Program-made: the position numbers and the translations under genes | Assembly (NCBI GenBank): GCA_023454395.1 | Contig: JAEYFY010000189.1 | Location: forward strand, 1 to 29,342 | Direction: 5' to 3' | From: Pseudomonadota bacterium | GTDB taxonomy: Bacteria > Pseudomonadota > Gammaproteobacteria > Enterobacterales > Enterobacteriaceae | Length of the DNA: 29,342 nucleotides | Notes under the pieces: model-generated | The model's database searches: none | What the model saw: only the letters and a program-made list of their open reading frames with translations | What the model was told of the DNA's origin: nothing | In this document: positions 17,585 through 25,711 of the stretch, one piece after another | Position numbering within the stretch: the stretch's first letter is position 1 | Layout of the letters: each line of letters starts with the position of its first letter

Positions 17585-18588
17585 CGCAAGCCACATTACA
17601 AGATAGAAAAGTTATTCTAGAAGTGAATGACTTAAAAGTTTATTTCGATGTTCAAGATAATAAACAGTGGTTCTGGCAAGCTAAAAAAAGCCTCAAAGCC
17701 GTTGATGGTGTCACATTGCGTTTATATGAAGGTGAAACATTAGGGGTTGTTGGTGAATCTGGTTGCGGTAAATCGACATTTGCGCGCGCCATTATCGGGT
17801 TAGTCAAAGCCTCTGGGGGTACAGTCACTTGGTTAGGTAATGATTTACTGGGAATGGGGAATAAGCAATGGCGCGATATTCGCCAAGATATCCAGATGAT
17901 TTTCCAAGATCCGCTGGCTTCCTTAAACCCAAGAATGACGATTGGCGATATTATTGCTGAACCTCTAAAAACCTATCACCCTAAAATGAAACAGGCGCAG
18001 GTAGTTGAAAAAGTTAAAGCAATGATGATGCGAGTCGGATTATTGCCAAACTTAATCAACCGTTACCCACACGAATTCTCAGGTGGACAATGCCAACGTA
18101 TCGGTATTGCTCGCGCGTTAATTCTAGAACCTAAATTAGTGATTTGTGACGAACCCGTTTCAGCATTAGACGTATCAATTCAGGCTCAAGTGGTTAACTT
18201 ACTGAAAGATATTCAAAAGGAGATGGGATTATCTTTAATCTTTATTGCTCACGATTTGGCCGTGGTGAAACATATTTCAGATCGTGTATTGGTAATGTAT
18301 TTAGGGCATGCCGTGGAGTTAGGAACGTATGATGAAGTTTATCATCATCCATTACATCCTTATACTAAAGCGTTGATGTCAGCAGTGCCTATTCCTGATC
18401 CTGATAAAGAGCGCAATAAGCATATTGATTTATTAGAAGGAGAATTGCCTTCTCCGATTAATCCGCCATCAGGGTGTATATTCCGTACACGTTGCCCGCT
18501 GGCAGATGAAGAATGTGCCAAAACACGTCCTTTATTAGAAGGAAGCTTCCGCCATGCAGTCTCTTGCTTAAAAGTGGACCCGCTTTAA
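17581..18588 (+). CDS. oppF: Oligopeptide ABC importer ATPase OppF
   Basis: Cytoplasmic ATPase of 335 residues (E. coli 334). Walker A GESGCGKS (58-65), signature FSGGQ (166-170), Walker B LVICDEP (186-192) and the H-loop in IFIAHDLAVV are present. The C-terminal tail has the cysteine pattern GCIFRTRCPLADEEC and a later C in HAVSC. Its start is coupled to the oppD stop (ATGA). It is the last gene of the opp operon; a long perfect-arm terminator follows within 25 bp. Confidence 0.95.
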   Translation: MTQATLQDRKVILEVNDLKVYFDVQDNKQWFWQAKKSLKAVDGVTLRLYEGETLGVVGESGCGKSTFARAIIGLVKASGGTVTWLGNDLLGMGNKQWRDIRQDIQMIFQDPLASLNPRMTIGDIIAEPLKTYHPKMKQAQVVEKVKAMMMRVGLLPNLINRYPHEFSGGQCQRIGIARALILEPKLVICDEPVSALDVSIQAQVVNLLKDIQKEMGLSLIFIAHDLAVVKHISDRVLVMYLGHAVELGTYDEVYHHPLHPYTKALMSAVPIPDPDKERNKHIDLLEGELPSPINPPSGCIFRTRCPLADEECAKTRPLLEGSFRHAVSCLKVDPL

Positions 18589-18612
18589 TGTAATTAAATA
18601 GTGTGAATAAGA

Positions 18613-18656
18613 TAAGAAGCCCGTTTGAATATATTCAAGCGGGCTTCTTACTTTTT
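18613..18656 (+). terminator. Rho-independent terminator of the opp operon
   Basis: TAAGAAGCCCG (18613-18623) pairs with CGGGCTTCTTA (18640-18650); the stem continues inward through a G-U pair and TTGAA/TTCAA to a tiny loop, giving some 17-18 bp in all. CTTTTTATAG follows. Confidence 0.93.
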
Positions 18657-19190
18657 ATAGCTAGAATATTGGACATTTATTGTTATTTTTTCTTTAACGG
18701 ATCTTCGATAATATCGGGCTTCTCTGGTAAATCTTATTTATTCAATGGTCGAGACAATGAAACTTGTTTATTATCTTAAAATTGAAACTATATTATTAGT
18801 TTATAGTCGGTGTTATGGCAAGCAAAATGCTGATTATCAATGTGTTGGTTTTTATTATTAAGGCAAAATTCACAAAAATAAATTTTAATCCAAGTAATAA
18901 TACGTAATTAACTTAATGATGTTGATTTTTAGTATATTAAAGTAATGAAAATAGCGAATGCTATTATATTTCTTTATTTTTAATAATAAATTAAAAACAA
19001 CATTGAGTATTTATAACGTGATGGCATATTATTTGAAAGTTTAATAAAGCGGCTACTCTTTTATAGTACTATTGGGTTGATTTTTTGTATCACGAAATAA
19101 CTTTGTGGTTTGTGTCACTGTGTCATATTTTCAGTGTGATAGTTTATTGTTGACCATTCATCGGCATTTTGTTTATTTTTCGGGGAAATT
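18657..19190. other. Intergenic region between opp and the secreted EEP enzyme
   Basis: About 530 bp of AT-rich DNA without a convincing gene. On the minus strand a 16-codon frame ending at 18683 reads DLPEKPDIIEDPLKKK, which looks like the charged C-terminal tail of a real protein, but it has an in-frame stop just upstream and no start; it may be the remnant of a lost gene. A 34-codon frame at 18757 on the plus strand has no ribosome binding site. The right end holds the CRP-like site and dyad upstream of the next gene, and GGGGAA (19182-19187) is its ribosome binding site. Confidence 0.5.
19104..19119 (+). promoter_or_regulatory. Possible CRP site upstream of the secreted EEP gene
   Basis: TGTGG-TTTGTG-TCACT matches the CRP pattern TGTGA-N6-TCACA at 8 of 10 positions. 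A second dyad, CACTG-N11-CAGTG (19116-19136), overlaps it. The site is about 80 bp upstream of the start codon, so it could sit near -40 of a promoter, but I see no strong -10. Confidence 0.35.
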
Positions 19191-20090
19191 ATGAAAAAAA
19201 GCACAATATCTATCTTAGTTAGCACCGGTGTATTACTGTCATCAATTGCAGTAGCAAATACCACAGGCTCAGAAATCCTTGCTGTACAATCAGGCGGTAC
19301 ACCCAATAAAGTGTACCAAAGTAATAAACCGACACTGAAAGTAGCTACTTATAATATCGGTAAAAATGAAGTTTCAGCAGATGTCGCCAATTTTGACAAG
19401 CTTAATCAAGCAATCAAAAATATCGATGCTGATGTCATTGTTGTTACTGAAGTCGATAATAAAACAGTACGTAGTAAAAATATTAACCAGCTTGAAACGT
19501 TGGCAAAAGCCAATAATATGCAGTTTGCTTTTGGTAAAGCGCTCGATTTTGATGGTGGGCAATATGGCGTTGGTATTTTATCAAAATATAAAATTGATAA
19601 ATCACAGGTCGTTAATCTCCCTTCAGGTAATGCAGAGCAACGTATTGTTTTGTTATCACAAATTACGAAACCAGGATTTGATTCTCCTATTATTATTATG
19701 GGAACACACCTTGATTGGCAAAAAGATCCCACTATTCGTATTGGTCAAGTAAGACATATTTTAGATGCTGCAATTGGTGATACAGAGACTGGCTTTGATA
19801 ATATTTCAACATCAATAAAAATATTGGCTGGTGATTTTAACTCTACCGCCAATGAGCAGCCAATCCAAGAAATTAACTATTTTTGGAACCCTGTTGAAAA
19901 ACCAAATAGTGATAAGCGGACGTGGCCAGCAATTAATCCAGCCATAGATATTGACCATATCTTTACGTTTAAAGGACAAGTTTGGGATATCAAAAATATG
20001 ACAATCCCTCAAGATTCAGCGACATTTAAATGGTCAGATGCCAGTGATCATTTGCCCGTTATTGCCGAGTTAGAACTGCAAGAGCAGTAA
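19191..20090 (+). CDS. Secreted endonuclease/exonuclease/phosphatase-fold hydrolase
   Basis: Exported enzyme of 299 residues with the DNase I-like (EEP) fold and a cleavable signal peptide (about 1-22, cleavage after SIAVA). All metal and catalytic positions of the fold are visible: N55 in ATYNIG, E87 in VTEVD, H173 in GTHLD, D215 and N217 in GDFNS, D255 in DIDHIF, and D286-H287 in SDHLPV. The family includes nucleases, sphingomyelinases, phosphoinositide phosphatases and CdtB toxins; nothing seen here tells which substrate applies. It is too short for a bacterial sphingomyelinase with extra domains. It stands alone between two terminator-like hairpins, with a possible CRP site upstream. Final location may be periplasm or outside the cell. 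Confidence 0.85.
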   Translation: MKKSTISILVSTGVLLSSIAVANTTGSEILAVQSGGTPNKVYQSNKPTLKVATYNIGKNEVSADVANFDKLNQAIKNIDADVIVVTEVDNKTVRSKNINQLETLAKANNMQFAFGKALDFDGGQYGVGILSKYKIDKSQVVNLPSGNAEQRIVLLSQITKPGFDSPIIIMGTHLDWQKDPTIRIGQVRHILDAAIGDTETGFDNISTSIKILAGDFNSTANEQPIQEINYFWNPVEKPNSDKRTWPAINPAIDIDHIFTFKGQVWDIKNMTIPQDSATFKWSDASDHLPVIAELELQEQ

Positions 20091-20109
20091 TAAATAACGA
20101 TATACAAAA

Positions 20110-20143
20110 ACACCCCAAAGTTGATGTTCAACCTTTGGGGTGT
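20110..20143. terminator. Hairpin after the EEP gene
   Basis: ACACCCCAAAG (20110-20120) pairs with CTTTGGGGTGT (20133-20143); after one bulged base the stem continues as TTGA/TCAA around a 3-nt loop. On the plus strand the following bases (AGTACATTTATTC) are a poor U-tract; on the minus strand TTTTTGTATA follows. It probably ends the EEP transcript. Confidence 0.65.
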
Positions 20144-20663
20144 AGTACATTTATTCAGGTTTTTATTCAGTTTTTTTTATTTTTGCACCCACTAAATTGT
20201 CTTATTTTTAACCAATCTGTGTAAATAAATTGATTTTTATTAAATAAATCTCATTTAAATCCAATAATCACTAGTCAGATATAAAGAATATTTTTATAGT
20301 GACCGACTTCAAAAAAGTAATAACAGACTAAACAGTAATCACCACACCTTTCTTCATATTTTACTTCGCTAAGTAGCAACATGCTGAACGAGTAAATCTT
20401 CATATTTAATCACTGTTACCTTTAGCATTTTATGTTTTTTTTAGACAGTACATGGTATGGTAACAGAATTTTATATTGACTTAAAACGACTATCGAAAAA
20501 TGACAATGTATAAACGTCAGCACTTAAGCAGAATTTTATATATTTGTTTACACTTTATAAGTGTTTAATTATTGATTGATTAATATGTCAGATAATTATG
20601 GATATTTGATTTTATTAATCTTGTCACGTAAATTAATTAAAAATAAATTTGGGGAAGAAAGTT
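20144..20663. promoter_or_regulatory. AT-rich control region of the fimbrial operon
   Basis: About 520 bp without a gene, the likely promoter region of the fimbrial operon and a probable H-NS target from its base composition. A direct repeat CTTCATATTT occurs near 20353 and 20398. ACACTT-TAT-AAGTGT (20550-20564) is a perfect dyad about 100 bp before the regulator start and a candidate operator. TTTACA at 20547-20552, inside the dyad, could be a -35. I looked for paired inverted repeats of the kind that flank invertible promoters and for a recombinase gene and saw neither. Confidence 0.4.
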
Positions 20664-21002
20664 TTGGATATAAATATTTTTTCATTAAACTATGATTATA
20701 TAAGTGAAAGAAAGATGCTCCAATATTCTATTGGCTATGAACTTTCTTTACTAAGACAACGTAATTCAATGACAGGTTCTGAATTAGGAAAAAGAATAAA
20801 TATCTCACAACAACAAATATCTCGTTATGAAAGAGGCCTAAATAAAGTACCAGTTGATATATTAATTTATGTATTAAGTATATTTGATGTTTCAATTGGC
20901 GAATTTTTTGAAAAGGTTTCGAAACGAATTATTACCTTAAAATATAAAATAAAGTATGAAACTGATCATAATTTCCCTTTTTTAGAAAATTGTCCTCAAT
21001 GA
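20664..21002 (+). CDS. MrpJ-like XRE-family regulator
   Basis: Small cytoplasmic DNA-binding protein with a single HTH_3/XRE domain: ELSLLRQRNSMTGSELGKRI, then the recognition helix ISQQQISRYERGLNKVP. The SQQQ-SRYE core is the hallmark of MrpJ and its paralogues in Proteus mirabilis, which repress flagellar genes when fimbriae are made. No ATG fits well: the TTG at 20664 is preceded by GGGGAAG (20651-20657) at good distance and gives 112 residues; an ATG at 20715 with a weaker site would give 95. Unlike mrpJ, which ends its operon, this gene stands first, 188 bp upstream of the major pilin gene and in the same direction. It probably couples this fimbria to motility. Confidence 0.82.
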   Translation: MDINIFSLNYDYISERKMLQYSIGYELSLLRQRNSMTGSELGKRINISQQQISRYERGLNKVPVDILIYVLSIFDVSIGEFFEKVSKRIITLKYKIKYETDHNFPFLENCPQ

Positions 21003-21190
21003 CAATAATGTTTTACTTGTACCACGATTATACACTGCTAATTTTATATAAATATTTTTGATTAATGCTGTTAATTAAAATACTACTTATTAAGTATAAG
21101 ATACTAATCAATTAGTAATCAATGCTATTTCTATTCTTCGGATTTTAAGTGAAACCGTTGTATACCTGTAATATAAAAAAGGAAAAGTAA

Positions 21191-21751
21191 ATGTTTAAAA
21201 AAAATACGCTAATTAAAACTGTATTAGCAGTGTCTATTTTATCTGCTAGTAGTTTAGCAACAGCTGCGACAGTAGTTAATGGTGGTAAAATTAATTTCAC
21301 TGGTCAAATTGTGAATGCAGCTTGCGCTGTTAGTGCTAAATCAATGAACCAAACAATTAATATTGGTCAATATAGAACCGCACAGTTTGATGTTGTAGGT
21401 AAAACAGTTGGGGATACTAATTTCTCTATTGATTTAGCAGACTGTGATACGACAGTAGCAAAAAACGCATCAGCATCATTTTCTGGTGTTAGCGACGCTA
21501 ATGATAAGACAATATTAGCGGTTAGTAATATCACTACAGGTGGTGCAGGTGCAGCAACAGGTGTTGGTATTGAGCTAATTGACCATACAGGAAAAGTCTT
21601 AACACCAGACGGTTCTGTTTTTTCTACAGCGAAACAACTTATTAATGGAGCTAATACTTTAGATTTCGTCGCACGTTATAAATCAACATTAGACACTGTT
21701 ACTCCAGGTCATGCTGATGCTAACGTCACTTTCAAAATGCAATACGACTAA
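21191..21751 (+). CDS. Major fimbrial subunit (type 1 pilin family)
   Basis: Secreted pilin of 186 residues. The signal peptide is residues 1-25 (cleavage after SLATA). The mature part begins with a donor-strand stretch (GGKINFTGQIVNAAC) and has the disulfide cysteines C45 and C85, a GVGIEL strand and the penultimate tyrosine (Y185) of subunits assembled by chaperone and usher. AAGGAAAAG directly before the ATG is a strong ribosome binding site. The gene is first of the structural genes and is followed by a stable hairpin, as expected for the subunit made in greatest amount. Codons 3-5 contain a run of eight A (21197-21204). Confidence 0.92.
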   Translation: MFKKNTLIKTVLAVSILSASSLATAATVVNGGKINFTGQIVNAACAVSAKSMNQTINIGQYRTAQFDVVGKTVGDTNFSIDLADCDTTVAKNASASFSGVSDANDKTILAVSNITTGGAGAATGVGIELIDHTGKVLTPDGSVFSTAKQLINGANTLDFVARYKSTLDTVTPGHADANVTFKMQYD

Positions 21752-21767
21752 TTCTTATTAGCTATTT

Positions 21768-21797
21768 AGAGGTATGGTTTGAATAAGCCATACCTCT
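21768..21797 (+). other. Intercistronic hairpin after the major pilin gene
   Basis: AGAGGTATGG (21768-21777) pairs perfectly with CCATACCTCT (21788-21797); the stem extends inward by three further pairs (one G-U) to a GAAT loop. No U-tract follows, so it is not a classical terminator. It probably stabilises the upstream pilin mRNA after processing, giving excess major subunit. Confidence 0.7.
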
Positions 21798-21811
21798 ATA
21801 TCGAGGAAAAT

Positions 21812-22354
21812 ATGAAATATAGTTTTATATATTTTATTGTCCTATCTTTTTTTACCTCTTTCTACTCTCAAGCTTATGGCGTGAATAAAAAATTTATTGA
21901 AGATGGGATCTTTTACATTAGGGGTGGAATTGTAGAGCCTGCATGTATTGTATCAACTGAAAGTGAAAACCAAACTATTGATATGGGCGTTGTAAGTAGT
22001 AATAAATTTCATCAGGTAGGAAGCCGTTCTATCCAAATACCTTTTTTTATTAAATTGACTGATTGTAATAAAAATATAAGTGATAAAGTTAGTTTGATTA
22101 TTTTAGGAAATGAAAATAGCAAGGATAAAAGATTATTCAATATCACAGAGCAGATAAACTCAGCTTCCGGTGTTGGTATTGCATTATACGATGATGAAAA
22201 CGAAATTATAAAACCTAACGTTGTTGGCGAATATAAATTTTTCGAAGAAAATGAATCAAGATTAAAATTTAAAGCAAGTTATTTAGCGACAGAAGAACAT
22301 GTTAAAGGCGGCAAAGCAGATGCTGTCGTTTGGTTTGTTTTAAATTATAACTAA
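21812..22354 (+). CDS. Minor fimbrial subunit
   Basis: Pilin-family protein of 180 residues. An in-frame TTG at 21779 lies inside the hairpin; the ATG at 21812, after GAGGAAAA, gives a proper signal peptide (cleavage near SQAYG, about residue 23). The cysteines C45 and C85 fall at the same positions as in the major pilin, and the protein ends with a penultimate tyrosine (LNYN). It is more charged and more diverged than the major pilin. Its place between major pilin and chaperone suggests a minor shaft, adaptor or terminator subunit. Confidence 0.85.
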   Translation: MKYSFIYFIVLSFFTSFYSQAYGVNKKFIEDGIFYIRGGIVEPACIVSTESENQTIDMGVVSSNKFHQVGSRSIQIPFFIKLTDCNKNISDKVSLIILGNENSKDKRLFNITEQINSASGVGIALYDDENEIIKPNVVGEYKFFEENESRLKFKASYLATEEHVKGGKADAVVWFVLNYN

Positions 22355-22378
22355 TTAGGTCTATCACTAGAGGTTAAT

Positions 22379-23071
22379 ATGTATTTAGCATATAGAAACT
22401 ATATTCTTTTATTTTTTATTTTTTGCTATTCATCTTTATCTTATGCGGGAGGTGTTGCATTAGCGGCCACTAGAATTATTTATCCATTAGAGGCTAAGCA
22501 AACATCAATTACTCTTAGTAATACAGATAATAAATTACGTTTTTTAATTCAATCGTGGGTTGATAATAGCGATGATAAAAAGAGTAATGATTTTATCATT
22601 ACACCTCCTCTTTTTGTTAGTAAGCCTAATAGTGAAAATACATTAAGAATAATCTATGCGGGAAAAGAACTGCCGAAAGATAGAGAAAGCTTATTTTGGT
22701 TAAATACAAAGTCAATACCTGAAATTGAAAGAGAGCAAATTAAAGATAAAAATGTACTTCAATTGGCAGTGTTATCCAGAATAAAAATATTTGTAAGACC
22801 TGATGGCTTACAATTTAATTTAGATGATATTCCTAATAGCTTAGAGTTTAAATTCTCTGGGCATGATATGGCAATTAAAAATCCATCACCTTATTACGTG
22901 ACTTTAGTGAATTTACACTTAGGTGATGAAAAATTAAGCAGCGTAATGGTTCCTCCTATGGAAACGGTCAACGTAAGAATTAATAATCAGAATCATAATA
23001 AAATTTCTTATCAAACAATGAATGATTATGGTGCAAGTACTCCAGTAATAATAAAAACAATTGCAAAATAA
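22379..23071 (+). CDS. Periplasmic fimbrial chaperone (PapD family)
   Basis: Periplasmic chaperone of 230 residues with a signal peptide of about 23 (cleavage after LSYA). It has two immunoglobulin-like domains. The subunit-anchoring pair is visible: R32 in ATRIIYP and K136 in SRIKIFVRP, at mature positions 9 and 113, matching R8 and K112 of PapD. The family motifs FLIQSWVD, ITPPLF and LPKDRESLFWLN are intact. The F1-G1 loop is short, which places it in the FGS class, used for rod-like pili. It folds subunits by donor-strand complementation and hands them to the usher encoded 34 bp downstream. Confidence 0.94.
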   Translation: MYLAYRNYILLFFIFCYSSLSYAGGVALAATRIIYPLEAKQTSITLSNTDNKLRFLIQSWVDNSDDKKSNDFIITPPLFVSKPNSENTLRIIYAGKELPKDRESLFWLNTKSIPEIEREQIKDKNVLQLAVLSRIKIFVRPDGLQFNLDDIPNSLEFKFSGHDMAIKNPSPYYVTLVNLHLGDEKLSSVMVPPMETVNVRINNQNHNKISYQTMNDYGASTPVIIKTIAK

Positions 23072-23104
23072 ATCAGTTAAATATGACAATATAAGGTTTT
23101 TCTT

Positions 23105-25687
23105 ATGCTGAAATCTAGAACTATAATCTTTAATATTTATATTATATTAGGGTCAGTATATTCAAGTTTTTCTTATGCAGATAGTTTTTTTAATCCTAGC
23201 TTAATTTCTAGTGTAGAGGGTGAGGTTGCTGATTTATCAAGATTTGATAAAGGGCAAGGACAGCCAGAGGGAACTTATTCAGTAGAAATATATATTAATA
23301 ATGAATATGTCTCTACAAAAAACATTCTTTTTTATGAAAGTGAAGGTGCTTCAGATGATACAGGGCTATTACCTTGTTTAAAAGCTGATGATTTAACAGC
23401 ATTTGGTGTAAATCTTATTCATAAAAAAGAAGATATAAATGATGCTTGCATCGATCTATTAAGTGAAATAGAAAAATCCAGTGTTCGTTTTGATTTTGAA
23501 CGTCAAAAATTATTTTTAAGTATTCCACAAATAATGTTTAAAAATAATATTCGTGGTTATATCCCACCAGAAAAATGGGATAATGGAATAAATGCTATTT
23601 TGTTAAATTATAATTTTACGGGTAGAAATAATAAAAATGATAAAGACGGATCAAATAATAACAATTATTTTTTAAATTTAACACCTGGTATTAATATAGG
23701 ATCATGGCGTTTTAGGAATGAAAGCTCTTGGATTTATTCTAGAGGACAAAACGATCAAAATAAATGGCGTAATATTAGAACATATGCACAAAAGCCGATT
23801 ATTTCATTAAAGGCCGATTTGACGGTAGGTGATTCATTTTCTAATGGTTCTATCTTTGATAGCCTTGGTTTTAGAGGTGCTAAATTAGAATCTGATGATA
23901 ATATGCTACCTGATAGCATGCGTGGATTTGCTCCGACAATTAAGGGAATTGCAAATAGCAATGCCATTGTGACTGTGAAACAAAATGGCTTTGTGATTTA
24001 TCAGATTTCTGTGCCACCTGGCGCTTTTGAAATAAAAGACCTTTATGCAACTTCAAGTAGCGGTAATTTAGATGTTACAGTTGAAGAAAATAATGGGAAG
24101 ATTACCCAATTTGTTGTGCCATATTCCAATGTGCCTATTTTACAAAGAGAAGGTCGATTAAAATATGAGCTTATTGCGGGTGAATTTAGAAGCGGTTCAG
24201 GCAACCAAGATAAGCCTAATTTTGGCCAATTTAGTTTAATTTATGGTTTACCTTATAATACAACTCTTTATGGTGGTAGTCAGTTCTCAAATAATTATCA
24301 ATCATATGCTATTGGACTGGGCGGGAATTTAGGAAACCTAGGGGCCATCTCGGCAGATCTTATACAAGCAAATAGTATATTACCTAATGAAGAACATAAG
24401 AAAGGGCAATCTGTTCGATTACTCTATGCCAAGTCAATAAATGAGATCGGCACTAATTTCCAGATCATGGGGTATCGATATTCAACTCAAGGCTATTATA
24501 CGCTAAATGAAGTTAGCTATAAAAGAATGAAAGGGTATGAAATAAGACACCCCGATGGGTTATTTGAAGGTAAGGATCAACTCTCTGATTACCATGATTT
24601 GAACTATTCTAAAAAAGGGCGTTTTCAAATTAATATTAGTCAAAAAATAACTAATAATAGCTCTTTATATATTTTAGGTTCTTACCAAAATTATTGGAGA
24701 ACGTCTGAAACTGAACAGTTATGGCAAATTGGATATAGTGGAGATATTAAAAGGATTAACTATAATCTTAGTTTATCTAAAATAAAATCTCCCGGTATGA
24801 GTGAAGATAATAAAAATATTGCCTTCAATATTTCCATTCCTATTGATGATCTGTTTAACTCCCATAAAGTTAATGATTTAAAATCTAATAAAAACAGTAT
24901 GTATGCCGTTTATTCAATGAATAGAAGTAATGATAATGTATTAATACAACAAGCAGGTTTAACGGGAACACTACTTGAAGACAATAATTTAAATTATAAT
25001 ATTCAACAAGGATATGCTCACAATGGTGGAGGATATTCTGGAATGGTTTACGGTAATTATAAAGGAAAATATGCTAATGTCGGGACGGGCTATAATTATA
25101 GTAATGATTGGCATGAGTTAAATTATAGTTTAAATGGCGGTATTGTTGCTCACTCTGGCGGTATTACATTAAGCCAACCTTTAGGTGATACAAATATTCT
25201 TATCAAGGCTAATAATGCAAATAATATAAAGGTGGAGAATGCAAACGGAGTACTTACGAATAACCAAGGGTATGCCGTTTTACCTTATGCCTCTACTTAT
25301 AAAAATAATCGGGTTTCATTAGATGTAAATTCATTAGGTGAGAATGTTGAATTAGAAAATTCGATTCTAAATGTTGTTCCTACAAAAGGCGCATTGGTGC
25401 AAGCTGAATTTAAAACAAATATCGGCTATCGAGCAATGGTAACTCTAACAAAACAGGGTGGTTCTGCGATCCCATTTGGAGCGATCGTTGTCGATGAGGC
25501 GCGTTCTGCTAGTGGAATTGTAGGTGATGATGGTCGTGTGTTTATTTCTGGGTTAGCACCAGTTGGTAAATTAAAAGCCAAATGGGGACAAACAGAAGAT
25601 AAGCAATGTTTATTTAATTATAAAATTGACGAGACATCATCTAAAGAAAAAGGGATCTATTTTATATCTTCAACTTGCCAACATTAA
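23105..25687 (+). CDS. Outer-membrane fimbrial usher
   Basis: Outer-membrane assembly pore of 860 residues, full length for the family. A signal peptide of 25 residues (after FSYA) precedes the N-terminal chaperone-binding domain, which starts DSFFNPSLIS and holds the cysteine pair C91 and C115. A 24-strand barrel follows, with GDSFSNGSIFDSLGFRGA and the PGAFEIKDLY pattern of the plug region. The C-terminal domains include GAIVVDEARSASGIVGDDG and the cysteine pair C835 and C858. No frame break is seen, so the operon should be functional. It is 24 bp from the adhesin gene. Confidence 0.95.
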   Translation: MLKSRTIIFNIYIILGSVYSSFSYADSFFNPSLISSVEGEVADLSRFDKGQGQPEGTYSVEIYINNEYVSTKNILFYESEGASDDTGLLPCLKADDLTAFGVNLIHKKEDINDACIDLLSEIEKSSVRFDFERQKLFLSIPQIMFKNNIRGYIPPEKWDNGINAILLNYNFTGRNNKNDKDGSNNNNYFLNLTPGINIGSWRFRNESSWIYSRGQNDQNKWRNIRTYAQKPIISLKADLTVGDSFSNGSIFDSLGFRGAKLESDDNMLPDSMRGFAPTIKGIANSNAIVTVKQNGFVIYQISVPPGAFEIKDLYATSSSGNLDVTVEENNGKITQFVVPYSNVPILQREGRLKYELIAGEFRSGSGNQDKPNFGQFSLIYGLPYNTTLYGGSQFSNNYQSYAIGLGGNLGNLGAISADLIQANSILPNEEHKKGQSVRLLYAKSINEIGTNFQIMGYRYSTQGYYTLNEVSYKRMKGYEIRHPDGLFEGKDQLSDYHDLNYSKKGRFQINISQKITNNSSLYILGSYQNYWRTSETEQLWQIGYSGDIKRINYNLSLSKIKSPGMSEDNKNIAFNISIPIDDLFNSHKVNDLKSNKNSMYAVYSMNRSNDNVLIQQAGLTGTLLEDNNLNYNIQQGYAHNGGGYSGMVYGNYKGKYANVGTGYNYSNDWHELNYSLNGGIVAHSGGITLSQPLGDTNILIKANNANNIKVENANGVLTNNQGYAVLPYASTYKNNRVSLDVNSLGENVELENSILNVVPTKGALVQAEFKTNIGYRAMVTLTKQGGSAIPFGAIVVDEARSASGIVGDDGRVFISGLAPVGKLKAKWGQTEDKQCLFNYKIDETSSKEKGIYFISSTCQH

Positions 25688-25711
25688 AAATAGCAACTTA
25701 GTGAGTCTATT

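Noticed and set aside
18757..18861. A 34-codon plus-strand frame
   Set aside because: No ribosome binding site, no similarity to anything known, and AT-rich composition typical of chance frames.
20144..21190. Invertible promoter element for phase variation
   Set aside because: No pair of matching inverted repeats and no tyrosine recombinase gene could be found in the window.
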